Assembly: GCA_937919225.1 (NCBI GenBank)
Contig: CALFRH010000405.1
Span: 1-63,957, forward strand
Reading direction: 5' to 3'
Length of the DNA stretch: 63,957 nucleotides
DNA from: an uncultured Parvularcula sp.
GTDB lineage: Bacteria > Pseudomonadota > Alphaproteobacteria > Caulobacterales > Parvularculaceae
Shown: positions 16,235-26,894 of the stretch, one piece after another
Numbering within the stretch: the first letter of the stretch is position 1
How the letters are laid out: each line of letters begins with the position of its first letter
Position numbers and translations under genes: made by a program
Notes under the pieces: model-generated
What the model was told of the DNA's origin: nothing
Databases searched by the model: none
Seen by the model: only the letters and a program-made list of their open reading frames with translations

Positions 16235-19200
16235 TTAAAGCGGCCCCAGCATCTCTTCAGGGACCTGAACCAGGGCGGGTGCGTCCGTCCACAAAACCGC
16301 TGCCTCGACCTTTCGCCCGGGGTAGAGCTGCGCAGCCAGGGCCGCATAGATCCGCAGCTGCCCCACAATGCCCGATGGCAGGGCCGCGGGGTCAAGTACC
16401 GGCGTCCGGTGGGTCTTATAGTCCACCACCAACACGCAGTCAGGACCCACGAAAAGCCGGTCAATCTGCCCGCTATAGCGCTGCCCCCCCACCATACCGT
16501 GCACCGCCACCTCCGCCCGTGAGCCTGGTGCGAAGACCTGCCCGAATGCCGGATCATTGAGGATGCCCATGACCTGTCCCACCGCTTGGCGCCGCTCCTC
16601 TTCGGGCCAGTCTGGCGCCCTTGCGGCAAGAAACGCCGCGGCGGCCTCCTCCCGTCGGCCCGTTGGCAGTCCGGGCAAGAGTTCCAAGAGAGCGTGGATA
16701 AGAATACCCCGCTCCCGCGGGTCGATTGCCTCTTCAGATAGGCGAGCGCGCGGGGCCCGGACCGGCCCCCGGTCCGACAGGGCAGCGGGTCCACCCTCCG
16801 CTGAAGGGAATTGAATGACAGACTTTTGGTCCTCCGGCACGGGCGCGAACAACCAATCAGGCGGCGTGACGGCCGCCATCGCCTGGGGGGCCGCCCCCAC
16901 CGCGGCGGAAGAGGCCTCTGATCGTTGGCCTGATTCAAGAAGGAGAATGTCTTCGCCCTCCGCCCAGGGGCAGGCCCTCGTGCTCAGCCGATCTTTTATC
17001 CCCCCAAACGCGCGCTCGGCCAATCCGTACCAGGATTGCCTGGGCACTGGCTTTTCCACCGGCGCATTTTGCGAAGCCCGTCCGCGCACCACGCCACAAA
17101 GGTAAAGCCGTTCCTCCGCCCGGGTGGCCGCCACATAGAGCTTTCGGCGATATTCCTCATATTCACGGGTAAGAGCCGCCTCCCGCGCCTCAGCAACATT
17201 TGGGGGAAGCTGGTCCTTACCGCCAAGGGCCGCCACCAAATATCCGGGGCGCTTATCAAGGACCCCCCCTGGGGTCGGTTGCATCAGGGGGAAAAGGCTG
17301 TCCCCCGGTTTCGTCGGTGCTGCGCCACAATCGGCGAGGATGACAATGGGCGCCTCAAGCCCCTTGGCGCCGTGAACCGTCATGAGGCGAACAGTATCAG
17401 ATCCCTCATCCGCTTCCTTTTTAACGTCCGTATCTAGGGTTTCGAGGTGCGCTAGAAACCCCTCCAGGGTGCGGGGCGCTTTCAGCTCAAAATCGAGCGC
17501 TTCATTCAACAGCTCATCAATCGCTTCGTCGGATTCGGCCCCCAGCCGCGCGCGAAACCGCCTGCGCCCCGTAGGCCCGCCCATTTCAAGGAACGAAGAG
17601 AGGAAGGCAAAGGGTCCCGCCCGGGCACCTGCCTCTTCGGCGCGCTCAATCTCTTGGACCACCAACGCGCAGCGGTCCTTAAGAGCCGCGGGCACCGCCA
17701 CAGTGCCCCGCGCCGCACCCAACACCCGGGACCAAAGGCTGCGTCCACCACGATCATGGGCAAGCGTAAATAAGTCGTCTTCGGACAAAGCCCATAGCGG
17801 GGATTTCAGCGCTTCGGCGAGGCTCAAATCATCATAATGGTTGGCCGCGAACCGCAACAGCGCGAGGAAGTCCCGGACAGCCACATCCTCCTTAAGCGAA
17901 ACGCGATCCGCCCCCGCCATAGGGATGCCGAACTGCGATAGGGCACGCAGGATTTCGTGGAACTGCTGCCCGCGCTTTTGGCATAGAATGAGGATATCCC
18001 CAGGGGTAATGGGCCGCCCCGGCCCTTCCAACCGTTCACCGCGGTCAAGCCATCCTTTTATTTCCTCACAGAGGAAATGGGCGAGGCGGCGGGTTGGGTG
18101 TTCCGGCGCGGGCATATCCACCGGCACGTCCCAGGGGTTACCCTTTTCTTCCTCTAAAGGCGGCACTAAGGGCCACAGCTCCACCCTGCCGTAAGCTGAC
18201 GGCTTGGCACTCGCATGGGCCTCGGCCTCGCCATCATGGACCCCCTGCCCCGCCTCGCCCTCAAACAAACGGTCCGCCACCTCCAAAATGGCGCTGGCCG
18301 ACCGGAAGGAGAGGAATAGCGGCACCTCTTCATAGGCCCCGCCCTCGGGGATCGCCTCACCCAGCTCCATCCGTTTGCGATCAAATAGGCTGGCATCCGC
18401 CCCTTGGAAGGAGTAGATGGATTGCTTTTTGTCTCCCACCACGAAAAAGCTGCGCTCACGCCCATCAGACAGACCGGCAAAGAACTCTTCCCGAAATTTG
18501 TCGATCACAGACCATTGAAGGCCACCTGTGTCCTGCGCTTCGTCAAGGAGGAGGTGATCAATCCCTTGGTCCAGCTTATAAAGAACCCATGCCCCCGAGG
18601 TGGTTTCCATGAGATGCGCGACCTTCGCGATGAGATCAGCATAGTCAAGGCGACCGGCCCGGTCCTTATAGGCGGTATACTGTTCATAAAGGGCAAAGCC
18701 CAACGTGTAGTACGCCAAGGTGTCAGCGAACGCTGCTGCCGCCCGCTCCGCATCGATGGCTTCACACAGGCAGTCGAGGAAGGCTTCAGACTGCGCAGTG
18801 AAGTCAGGAATGGCCGCGCGGAGCGCCGCATTGGTGCGAAAAGGCTTAGGCCGGGCATACCCCTTATTGAGCCAAACACTTGCCATGAGATCGAACCGGT
18901 CTGTGGCCGGCGCGTCGTCGAACAAGGCTAGCGCGGCTTCCGCCCGGGCGGCATGCTTCCCCTCAAGGCTCGGTAGGGCCCGTTCCATCGCCCGGACAAA
19001 GCCGCGATCCATACGATCAAGGGCCGCCGCGCGCCATTCCTCAGGACCCGCCCCATCGGGCACCCCCATATGGCTCCGGAGCGCGGCGATAAACCCGTCA
19101 TGCCCCCCGGCGGCGGTCACCGCCCGCTCAATATCCGGCATCTGGTCCATGAGGAGGAGCAACGCCTTGTCCCGCTGTGCATCACTCCCCCGCTCCTGCA

Positions 19201-19774
19201 ACCGGCGGAAGGCGGACCCCAGCGCTTCATCCCCAAGGGCCGCTTGGGCAGCAAGATCCGATAAAAGGCGTGTCCGGACCGACACCATTTCCCCATCGTC
19301 CATCACAGTGAAACCGGGCAGAAGACCCGCCTCCACCGGAAACCGACGTAAGATCCCCTCACAGAAAGAATGGATGGTTTGGATCTTAAGGCCCCCCGGG
19401 GTCTCAAGGGCTTGGGCAAAAAGGCGCCTCACCCCGGCAAGGCGGTCGTCACTCAACGGCCCTGACGCCAGACCCGCCAACGCGTCTCGTAGGGTCTCAT
19501 CATCCGCCAGCGCCCAATCAGAGAGGCGCCCTAAAAGACGCCGTTCCATCTCCGCCGCCGCCGCCTTGGTATAGGTGATACAGACGATTTTGCTGGGGTC
19601 CGCCCCGGGGCGACCATCCTCACCGCCCATCAGAAGACGGATCACCCTTTGCGTCAGCACATGGGTTTTGCCCGACCCCGCATTGGCCGAGACCCATACG
19701 GACCGGTCCGGGGCCGCCGCGCGACCCTGCCGCCGGGTGGTTTCCTGGACAGCGGGCTGATTGGGATCAATCAT
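16235..19774 (-). CDS. addA: double-strand break repair helicase AddA
   Basis: 1179-residue UvrD-family helicase-nuclease of the AddAB complex, which resects DNA ends for recombination. Walker A is A30-NAGSGKT-37. Motif II is LLLDEAQDTGG, and motif VI is YVAATRAEERLYL. A C-terminal RecB-like nuclease is shown by SGQIDRLFVG...VVDYKTHR. The chosen start (MIDPNQ, 19774) overlaps the addB stop by 8 bp. A longer frame to 19858 lies inside addB and is rejected. Its partner addB is interrupted by a stop codon. Confidence 0.95.
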   Translation of the reverse strand: MIDPNQPAVQETTRRQGRAAAPDRSVWVSANAGSGKTHVLTQRVIRLLMGGEDGRPGADPSKIVCITYTKAAAAEMERRLLGRLSDWALADDETLRDALAGLASGPLSDDRLAGVRRLFAQALETPGGLKIQTIHSFCEGILRRFPVEAGLLPGFTVMDDGEMVSVRTRLLSDLAAQAALGDEALGSAFRRLQERGSDAQRDKALLLLMDQMPDIERAVTAAGGHDGFIAALRSHMGVPDGAGPEEWRAAALDRMDRGFVRAMERALPSLEGKHAARAEAALALFDDAPATDRFDLMASVWLNKGYARPKPFRTNAALRAAIPDFTAQSEAFLDCLCEAIDAERAAAAFADTLAYYTLGFALYEQYTAYKDRAGRLDYADLIAKVAHLMETTSGAWVLYKLDQGIDHLLLDEAQDTGGLQWSVIDKFREEFFAGLSDGRERSFFVVGDKKQSIYSFQGADASLFDRKRMELGEAIPEGGAYEEVPLFLSFRSASAILEVADRLFEGEAGQGVHDGEAEAHASAKPSAYGRVELWPLVPPLEEEKGNPWDVPVDMPAPEHPTRRLAHFLCEEIKGWLDRGERLEGPGRPITPGDILILCQKRGQQFHEILRALSQFGIPMAGADRVSLKEDVAVRDFLALLRFAANHYDDLSLAEALKSPLWALSEDDLFTLAHDRGGRSLWSRVLGAARGTVAVPAALKDRCALVVQEIERAEEAGARAGPFAFLSSFLEMGGPTGRRRFRARLGAESDEAIDELLNEALDFELKAPRTLEGFLAHLETLDTDVKKEADEGSDTVRLMTVHGAKGLEAPIVILADCGAAPTKPGDSLFPLMQPTPGGVLDKRPGYLVAALGGKDQLPPNVAEAREAALTREYEEYRRKLYVAATRAEERLYLCGVVRGRASQNAPVEKPVPRQSWYGLAERAFGGIKDRLSTRACPWAEGEDILLLESGQRSEASSAAVGAAPQAMAAVTPPDWLFAPVPEDQKSVIQFPSAEGGPAALSDRGPVRAPRARLSEEAIDPRERGILIHALLELLPGLPTGRREEAAAAFLAARAPDWPEEERRQAVGQVMGILNDPAFGQVFAPGSRAEVAVHGMVGGQRYSGQIDRLFVGPDCVLVVDYKTHRTPVLDPAALPSGIVGQLRIYAALAAQLYPGRKVEAAVLWTDAPALVQVPEEMLGPL

Positions 19775-22700
19775 CGCCACCTCCATCACCACTGCCACCA
19801 CCGGCGCGCCCAGCCCATTCCCCGCGCCGGGCCAAATGGTCATAGTCCCCATAATCATGGCGGAAGAAGGGACGAGGCTGAGAGGGATATCCCTGATCGG
19901 GGTGTTGATAGGCCTCTAAAAGAGCGGTCAACGCGCTGCCCGCCTCCACCATGGCCTCCCGCAGCGCGTCACCCGAAAGGGCATGGTGCCCCGCAAAGGG
20001 GTCGTGGGGCGGTCGTTTCGAAATCATGTTCTGAAAACTGATGGACGAGACCTCCCCGGTGGTTTCAGGGGGAAAGGCCCCAGCCTCCACCATCAGCGCC
20101 GTCAGCAGCAATTGCGGGCTAAAGGTACTGGCCTGCTTATTGGTGGGGCGTTTTTCACCGGTCTTAAAGTCAATAATCCGTATACTTTTATCGGTAAGGC
20201 GGTCCATCCGGTCCGCGCGCCCCATAAAGGTCATCTCCCCACCGCCGATGGGAAAGCGCCATTCCCCCTCCCCCTCTAACAGCGCGGGAAGGCCGTCCGC
20301 GCGGGCCGCCTCTTCAAACGCCGCGAGGAACAGTGTGGCGCGCGCCAAATCCGCCTGCCAATAGGTTTGAATATCGAGAGGCAGGGCCCTTGCCGTCACA
20401 ATATCAGCACACAATTCATTGATATGATCATAAAGGTCGTCGGGAAGCCTATCAGGATGGGCCTTAGCAAACGCCTCCGCCAATGCGTGCACCAACTCCC
20501 CCCGATCCGCCGGGCCCAACGGTTCATCAAGACAGCGCCAGGGGTAAAGCCCCAGCACCCGCTTGGCGTAAATGCCGTAAGGATCTCGCAACAGGCGCTC
20601 TATATCCGTGATGCTAAACCGCTTAGGCCGCGCAGCAATAGCCGGTTTGGGCATCGGCGGAGACACCGGCACCCCTTGGGGGGACTCATGCCGCAAAGCA
20701 TTTAGCGCCCGCAGGCGCGGGGTCTCATCCGTCGCCGCTAAAAGGTCAGCTTTCGCAAGAAAACTCTCGAGACGAACAATCCAGCGGGACGGGGTGGCGG
20801 GGGAGCGCCCCTGGCGTTGGGCACGGGTCAGCACCACTTGAGGGGCTGCGGCGCCTTGAGCAAAATCATGGGCGGCGGCGCCAATCATTTGTTCAGGAGA
20901 CGGCAGGCCAAGCGCCTTCCGCATGGGCCTGGATAAAAATGGGTCCGTCGCGGCCGCGTCGGGCCACACCCCCTCATTTAATCCTGCGAGAATGATGAGG
21001 TCCGCCGTCTGGAGCCGTGCTTCCAACAAGCCGTAAATGGCCACCCTTGGGTGACCGCCCCGTTTACGCACCATGCCGCCTACGAGAAGGGCATCAAAAA
21101 GGTCGGCATACCCCTCTTCCACCTCTTGGGGGAGAGCGGCACTTTGCAAAAGGCCCTCAAGCGTTGCCGCTAAGGGCTCCCCGTCCTCAAACCGCCATAG
21201 CCGCGCCGGACCCGTTTCTTTGTCGGTGGCCGCTAACGCTTCGGCGAGGCGAAGATGACCCTCCAGCTTTGACGATAGGTCTGGCGCCTGCCGAAAATCG
21301 GTGAGCGCCGCACCGAGAAAGGAGAGAAGATCCGCCGCCCCATCCCGCAACCGCTCGGCCCAAGGCGGAAGCTTCGCTGTTGCCCACCAAATTGGCAGAT
21401 CGGCAAAGGTCAGTACAGGGCGCGGTCCGCGCAGGGCGGCATCAAGAGCCCGCACCAGGTCCCCAAAGGCGTTTCGGTCGCCGCCAAAGGCCGTCAGCTC
21501 ATGCTTGAGTGTCTCCATAAGGAGAATAGGATTGGACGGATCATCAAGCCATCGCGCGAGGGAGCGCAGGAACGTTCCCCGCACGGTACCGCCAAGGGGG
21601 ACACCCCCAGAATCATCAAGCTGGAGATCCCAGGCCTCTAGCTTCACTGCCACCCGGCGGGCCAAATCCCGGTCGGGGGTCACCACCATCACGGTTTGGT
21701 TTGGGGCGGCAAGGGTCTGTCGAATAAGAAGGCTGATGAGGGAGGCCTCCTCATCCTGGGTTGCCGCGGTGACACGCCGTAACCCCTCACACGCCTCAGC
21801 CAGCGTGCCCTGGGCTTGAAATATCCGAAAACGCGTATACCAATCATCCGTCGCGTTCGCGGGCCGAAGGGCGAGGGACAAAAAGGCCCGGCGCGAGGCG
21901 GCCGCGGGCTCCTATTCAGCTTCTCTGGGCCAGGGCAGAATGGCTTCGCGTCCGGCATCACCAAAATCGCGGGTTAACCGTTCACGGAAGACCCCCTGGG
22001 GATGGGGGGGGTCCACCTCGGCCCACCCGGCCTCGTCAAGGTCGGTGTCGAACCCCGGCAACACCACAAGGCCCTGGGACGCCCGCGCGACAGCCGCCAT
22101 CAACTGCCCGGTGGCACGAACAGTGCCGAGGGAGCCCGCCACGATAATCGGCTTTGCCGCCGCGCCTGCGGCCACACTGTCCGCCAGCGCGCCCATTAAA
22201 ATGCGACGTCGGGCGGCCGGTTCCATCGCCCCTTGGGATGCCAGGATCTTTGGCCAGTAATCCGTCACGATAGAGAGGAATTCAAGGGATTGTTGCCAAT
22301 GGCCCGCCGCCCCTTCCACCACCTCCGGCGGCACGAGGGTTTCTAATCGCGAAAGATCAATATCATCCGTGTGGCACTCATCGAGAAGGCGGCCCAACGC
22401 ATCCGCCCCATCAAGGCACGCGGCCCAGCGCTGCTGCCCCCCTTGCGCCCTATGGACGAGCTGCGCCAGAATGAGACGTCGCGTTTGCGGATCAATGGCG
22501 GGGGGCAGCTCTCTCGCCACCTCGGGCACACCGCCCGAAAATAAAAGATCTGTCTCGTCCACATCGCCCAGGGCCCGAAGCCGGGGGAGGGAAACGGCCC
22601 CGCCCTCAGGGTGCCGCTCATGAATCACTTCAGCAAGGCTGCGAACCGCACGCCGGTTGGGTAGAAAAATGGTGACATCGGCGAGACCCACAGGATCTGC

Positions 22701-22817
22701 CCCATAGGCGTCAAGCAGGGGGTGCACCAACTCTTCCAAAAAGGGACGGCCCGCCGGGATCGAGTAAAGCGCCGGGTTCGGCGCCGCTAACCTTTCTAAA
22801 AAGGCCGTTCCCGTCAT
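19767..22817 (-). pseudogene. addB: addB split by a single in-frame amber codon
   Basis: AddB, the nuclease/inactivated-helicase partner of AddA, would be about 1016 residues. Residues 1-301 (22817-21915) end in PWPREAE. A TAG follows at 21914-21912, and the same frame then continues EPAAASRRAFLSLALRPAN to 19767. Nothing is missing around the stop, so one substitution (for example CAG to TAG) explains it. The C-terminal half keeps the nuclease motif (GRADRMDR...IIDFKTGE). Re-initiation at TTG 21881 could make the 704-residue part. The start overlaps the murU stop (ATGA). Sequencing error, recent nonsense mutation and readthrough are all possible. Confidence 0.88.
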
Positions 22818-23551
22818 ATCGCCTCTGCGTTCGCTCCGCCCGTCAGATAGTCGGTGGCCGCCCTATGCCCCTCTGGGTCCCCCACATGCATCCACCGGCC
22901 CTCATAGAGGAGACCATAAAGCCGGCCGGCTGCCATCGCTTTGTCCCAAAAGACACGGGTGGATTGTTTCGTTACTGGTTCCCCGGCCCAGAGACGTGGG
23001 TGGATAATTTGCAAGCCGGTGAAGACATAGCGAGGCCCATCGCCGTCCCGCGCAACCCGACCATCCGCGCCCAGGGAAAAGTCTCCCTGACCATCATAGC
23101 CTGAAGTTTGTTCAATCGGCACAAGCAAAAGGAGGCCGTCCATCTCATCGTCTTGCCAAGCGCGTCGTAGACGGCGGATGATCTCACCTGTTTGATCATC
23201 TAAGATCGCATCGGTATTGGTGCAAAAAACCGGGCCCTCACCCAAATGGGGGGTGGCTTTCATGAGCCCTCCGCCCGTTTCCAGCAGCTCGCCCCGCTCA
23301 TCGGAAAAGATGATGCCCGGCTTCAGCCGAGATGCCAAATGCGCCTCGATCTGTTCGGCCTTATAATGAATATTGACCACCGCACGGCTAACGCCGCCCG
23401 CCGCCAGAAGGTCGAGGGACCAATCCACCAGCGGTTTACCTGCCACATCGACCAGGGGCTTAGGCTTATCACCGGACAGCGCGCGAATACGGGTCCCGAG
23501 CCCGGCCGCCAAAACCATGGCGGTGTCGAGAAATGTGTCGGGCGCCGTCAT
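22814..23551 (-). CDS. murU: MurU-type N-acetylmuramate-1-phosphate uridylyltransferase
   Basis: 245-residue nucleotidyltransferase with the signature LAAGLGTRIR...GDKPKPLV near the N-terminus and a metal-binding TNTDAI motif near residue 105. MurU converts MurNAc-1-phosphate to UDP-MurNAc in cell-wall recycling. It is coupled (ATGA) to a preceding amgK, which makes MurNAc-1-phosphate, so this assignment is favoured over mannose-1-phosphate guanylyltransferase. The start at 23551 was chosen over 23602, which lies within amgK. Confidence 0.88.
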   Translation of the reverse strand: MTAPDTFLDTAMVLAAGLGTRIRALSGDKPKPLVDVAGKPLVDWSLDLLAAGGVSRAVVNIHYKAEQIEAHLASRLKPGIIFSDERGELLETGGGLMKATPHLGEGPVFCTNTDAILDDQTGEIIRRLRRAWQDDEMDGLLLLVPIEQTSGYDGQGDFSLGADGRVARDGDGPRYVFTGLQIIHPRLWAGEPVTKQSTRVFWDKAMAAGRLYGLLYEGRWMHVGDPEGHRAATDYLTGGANAEAI

Positions 23552-24639
23552 GACCGACCTCCCCCATCGGAGAGAAGGCCTGGCAGGTAACGCTCTGCCC
23601 ACGCACGAAGAGGCGCCACCGCAGGGCGGTCAAGATCCCGCGCCATATGGGCGGCCACCCGAGGGATAAAGTCCGCATAGCGGTCTTTACCATCGCGGTG
23701 GATAAGCCGCGCGAAAATGCCGAGGATCTTTGCGTTCCGCTGCGCCGCGAGCACCGCATAGGCGGTTTCATACGCGCCAGGGTCGGGGGCGCTGTCCCGA
23801 TCCTCCTGGTAAAGCTCACCAGCCAACCCTAAGTCCACATCGCGGCGCGCATCCTCCAACAAAGACACAACATCGTAAGGGGCATGGCCGATAAGCGCAT
23901 CCTGGAAATCAATGACCGCCAAGGCCCCCTCATCCGGCACCAGAATATTCTCAGCGTGGAAGTCCCGCAGGACCAGGGTGTCCGGCGGGCCCATGCGACC
24001 GATAAGGTCTGCCCACGCCGCATCCCATGCATCCTGTGCCTCGGCACCCACTGTGCCGCCAAGATGCGGCACATACCATTCTGGCAAAAGGCTCGCCTCC
24101 GTGCGCAGGACCAGCGGGTCATAGGTCATGAGGGTCCACCCCCCAATATCGCCCGGGGTAACGGTCCGCTTTCGAACTGTTCGTAAAACGTCCAGCGCCC
24201 GGGCATAAAGGGAGGCCTCAGCCTTTAGATCTGTGGCCGCGTCCACCAGGTGCCGGTTCCCGAAATCCTGGATCAAGGCAAGGCCGCTCTCTCTATCCTC
24301 CGCATAAATCTGCGGCGCGCGCACCCCTGCCTCATTTAACCAGCGGGACAAAGCGGTGAAGGCTTCAAGCCGGGGGCCGGCCAAGCGCGCCATAGCGTTA
24401 TAGCCAAGGGTTTCGCGCTCTTTTTCATCCGCCCCCGGCGGACAATTCGCAGCCTCCCGCCCTGGCGGCGCATCCATGAGCAACGCGCGCTGATCGCCCT
24501 TTTGAGCCCGCGCGTAAGACCGGGTGGAGGCATCCCCCGCCAGGGGCGCGAGGCTTGCCTCCCCCCATTCCGCCTTCTCCAGGAACGCTGCCCGCAACGC
24601 CGCGCGATCTGGGCCCTGCGCCTCACCCGTGTCACTCAT
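23548..24639 (-). CDS. amgK: AmgK-type anomeric MurNAc/GlcNAc kinase
   Basis: 363-residue aminoglycoside-phosphotransferase-fold kinase. The catalytic loop is LVLRDFHAENIL and the metal-binding motif VIDFQDA follows. The N-terminal G-D-A-S-T-R-S-Y stretch is characteristic of AmgK. It phosphorylates recovered MurNAc at C1, bypassing de novo fosfomycin-sensitive synthesis. It lies 4 bp downstream of tsaE and overlaps murU by 4 bp. Confidence 0.88.
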   Translation of the reverse strand: MSDTGEAQGPDRAALRAAFLEKAEWGEASLAPLAGDASTRSYARAQKGDQRALLMDAPPGREAANCPPGADEKERETLGYNAMARLAGPRLEAFTALSRWLNEAGVRAPQIYAEDRESGLALIQDFGNRHLVDAATDLKAEASLYARALDVLRTVRKRTVTPGDIGGWTLMTYDPLVLRTEASLLPEWYVPHLGGTVGAEAQDAWDAAWADLIGRMGPPDTLVLRDFHAENILVPDEGALAVIDFQDALIGHAPYDVVSLLEDARRDVDLGLAGELYQEDRDSAPDPGAYETAYAVLAAQRNAKILGIFARLIHRDGKDRYADFIPRVAAHMARDLDRPAVAPLRAWAERYLPGLLSDGGGRS

Positions 24640-24643
24640 CTAA

Positions 24644-25123
24644 TCATCCTTCTACGAACCGCTGGCGCCAGGCCTCACCGCCTGATAGCTGCCATAACCG
24701 CCCTTCACCGTCCTTTGGGATAGAGCCTGTCACCCAAAGGGCTCCTTCCTCACCGGGGAGATAGCCTTCGCCCTGTTCAGGCCATTCCACAAGCACCGCC
24801 CCCGTCTCCAGCGCCTCATCAAGGCCCAGCTCCACCAGGGCACCCGGCGCCTCAAGCCGGTAAAGATCGGCATGCCAAAGAGGCAGACGCCCCTCATAGG
24901 GTTGCACAAGGGTGAAAGTGGGGCTTGGCACCTCCACCGGCGCAAAAGGCGGCGCCTCCCCGATCACGGCCTCCACCACACCGCGGGCGAGCACAGTCTT
25001 CCCCACGCCGAGGGTAGCCGACAGGAACACCGCATCCCCCGCACGCAAGGTGGCGCCTAGACGATGGCCAAGCGCCAACGTCGCCTCAGGGGTATGGGCA
25101 AAATGGGTGAGAAAGGGCAGCAC
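24644..25123 (-). CDS. tsaE: tRNA t6A modification ATPase TsaE
   Basis: 159-residue P-loop ATPase needed with TsaB and TsaD for threonylcarbamoyl-adenosine at position 37 of ANN-decoding tRNAs. The P-loop reads ATLGVGKT instead of the usual GDLGAGKT but still fits [AG]-x4-GK-[ST]. SPTFTLVQPYEG and HADLYRLE are family motifs. The GTG at 25123 starts the homologous region. An ORF extension to 25276 would run into the divergent ferredoxin gene. First gene of the tsaE-amgK-murU-addB-addA run. Confidence 0.88.
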   Translation of the reverse strand: MLPFLTHFAHTPEATLALGHRLGATLRAGDAVFLSATLGVGKTVLARGVVEAVIGEAPPFAPVEVPSPTFTLVQPYEGRLPLWHADLYRLEAPGALVELGLDEALETGAVLVEWPEQGEGYLPGEEGALWVTGSIPKDGEGRLWQLSGGEAWRQRFVEG

Positions 25124-25262
25124 AGCGCCACTATAGACCTCCCAACACCAAAAACACCCCTTGTGATCCCCCGCTGAGATGGCAATAAGCGTTTTTCGAT
25201 AAACGGCGCAAAGACCCGTAAACGGCCCAGAGGCCGATGAACGGCGAGAGGAATGAGCAACA

Positions 25263-25583
25263 ATGGCGAAGGTCACTTACATCGAGCATGACGGCACCGC
25301 CCACGAGGTTGAGGGCGAAACCGGCCTCACCGTCATGGAGATTGCGGTGAAGAATGGCGTACCGGGGATCGATGCGGACTGCGGCGGCGCCTGCGCTTGC
25401 GCCACCTGCCACGTGTTCGTGGACGAGGCCTTCACCGGTAAAACCGGCACCCCGAGCAGTATGGAAGAATCCATGCTCGACTTCGCGTCAGAGCGAGCAG
25501 AAAATTCGCGCCTGTCTTGCCAAATCAAATTGTCCGACGAGCTGGACGGGCTCACCGTTCGCCTGCCAGCATTCCAAGGGTAA
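25263..25583 (+). CDS. 2Fe-2S ferredoxin, adrenodoxin type
   Basis: 106 residues with the vertebrate-type cluster ligands: C40-x5-C46-x2-C49 ([11 protein letters not shown]) and a distal Cys (RLSCQIKL, about 86). These proteins supply electrons to iron-sulfur assembly or to P450s. The ISC-type fdx is most common in this lineage, but no isc gene is adjacent. It is divergent from tsaE. Confidence 0.92.
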   Translation: MAKVTYIEHDGTAHEVEGETGLTVMEIAVKNGVPGIDADCGGACACATCHVFVDEAFTGKTGTPSSMEESMLDFASERAENSRLSCQIKLSDELDGLTVRLPAFQG

Positions 25584-25662
25584 GCGCGCTCAATTTCAGA
25601 TATGTTGCGGGCTTTCTCCTGAGGCGGTAGCGTCTCTCTCATGCCAGGAGAGGGGCCGTCAC

Positions 25663-26826
25663 ATGATCCGCAACTTTCTATTTGTCCTGAGCGCTCTTTG
25701 CTGCCTCGGCCTCGCTGCGCCCGCGCCGCACCTTTTATCGTTCAAGCAATATAAAGAAGCGCTCGACGCCGGCGACGAGGAAACGGCCGCCATTCACGCC
25801 GAGCGCGCCTGGCAGCAGTCCATCGATGATGGCGCCGATCTTCAGGCCCGTGCCCTCCTTGCACAGAACTTTCTGGACCTTGTCATTTTGTCTGATCCAG
25901 AGCGCGCGGCCCCCGCGGTGGAGGATGCACTTACCTTAGGCGAACAAGGGTACGGGGTTGAGAACTACGGCGTTGAAGAGGTAAGACTATTCAGTGCGTA
26001 TATTGCATTAAAAGCAGAACCCAAAAAACGTAAAAGTAGGGAGACGCTGATTGACGCACTAGAGGGAATGCAGGCTGCTGATCTGAATGATACAGCATTG
26101 TCGATTAGTATCCTTATTCAATCAATAGACATATTTATGTCTGCTGAGGACATGAAAAAACTGAGAGTACTAACTGGATATCTGGACCGAAGCCTTTCCA
26201 AAAATCCGTCCGTGTCAGTGAAAACACTATCTTATGTCCGTTCCATAAGGGTGCTGTCGATACTATCAATAAGACGAAAGTCGACGGCCAACCCATCAAA
26301 CCCCAATAAAAGGTTTGTGGGCGACCTCAATGATTCAGCTGTGTTGATAGAAAATACTCTTCCCCTATTTGAACCAGTTCAGTCTATCGATGACGTTGAT
26401 CCGATGCATGCGACGATCGTTACCCTGAACGGTATTGTCGAATCCTTCGCCGGATCCTACTCCATCGAGCTCAATCCAAACCATGTGTTCGAGAACATGT
26501 CGAGGATTATAACTGAAACGACTTCCCTAAACGATATCATTATCAGTGGACGGCCAGACCACTGCGATATCGAATGGAGACAAGATCGTGTAGCAGACTT
26601 TCCGGAACGGCAATATGGCGGTAATGGATCGATACTGATTGGCTACCATTTAAATCAGGATGGGGACGTTTATGGCGAGCGCGTACTGGCGCAAATCCCC
26701 AAAAAACTGTTCACAGATTCGGCATTGAGTGACGTTAGCAAATGGAAAGCGGAGCCATCGTCGATAGACGATGAAGCCTGTCGGAAAAATCTCATTGCGC
26801 GACTGACTTACTCCTCTAGCCCATAA
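25663..26826 (+). CDS. secreted protein with TonB-like C-terminal domain, unknown role
   Basis: 387 residues. There is a signal peptide (about 1-20, FLFVLSALCCLGLAAPA), a helical, TPR-like N-terminal half (EALDAGDEETAAIHAERAWQ), and a C-terminal segment (about 320-385) resembling the TonB C-terminal fold: GSILIGYHLNQDGDVYGERV, then KKLFTDSALSDVSKW. No N-terminal TonB anchor is present, so it is not an energy transducer. It may bind a periplasmic partner. After about codon 110 the sequence is strikingly AT-richer than neighbours. AGGAGAGG precedes the ATG, and an in-frame ORF start at 25354 overlaps ferredoxin and is rejected. Confidence 0.7.
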   Translation: MIRNFLFVLSALCCLGLAAPAPHLLSFKQYKEALDAGDEETAAIHAERAWQQSIDDGADLQARALLAQNFLDLVILSDPERAAPAVEDALTLGEQGYGVENYGVEEVRLFSAYIALKAEPKKRKSRETLIDALEGMQAADLNDTALSISILIQSIDIFMSAEDMKKLRVLTGYLDRSLSKNPSVSVKTLSYVRSIRVLSILSIRRKSTANPSNPNKRFVGDLNDSAVLIENTLPLFEPVQSIDDVDPMHATIVTLNGIVESFAGSYSIELNPNHVFENMSRIITETTSLNDIIISGRPDHCDIEWRQDRVADFPERQYGGNGSILIGYHLNQDGDVYGERVLAQIPKKLFTDSALSDVSKWKAEPSSIDDEACRKNLIARLTYSSSP

Positions 26827-26894
26827 CTAGCTTACGACCGTACCGATTGCAGCCCATTGACTCCCCCTCCTTTTCAGTGTCCTTTTGCAGAAGA

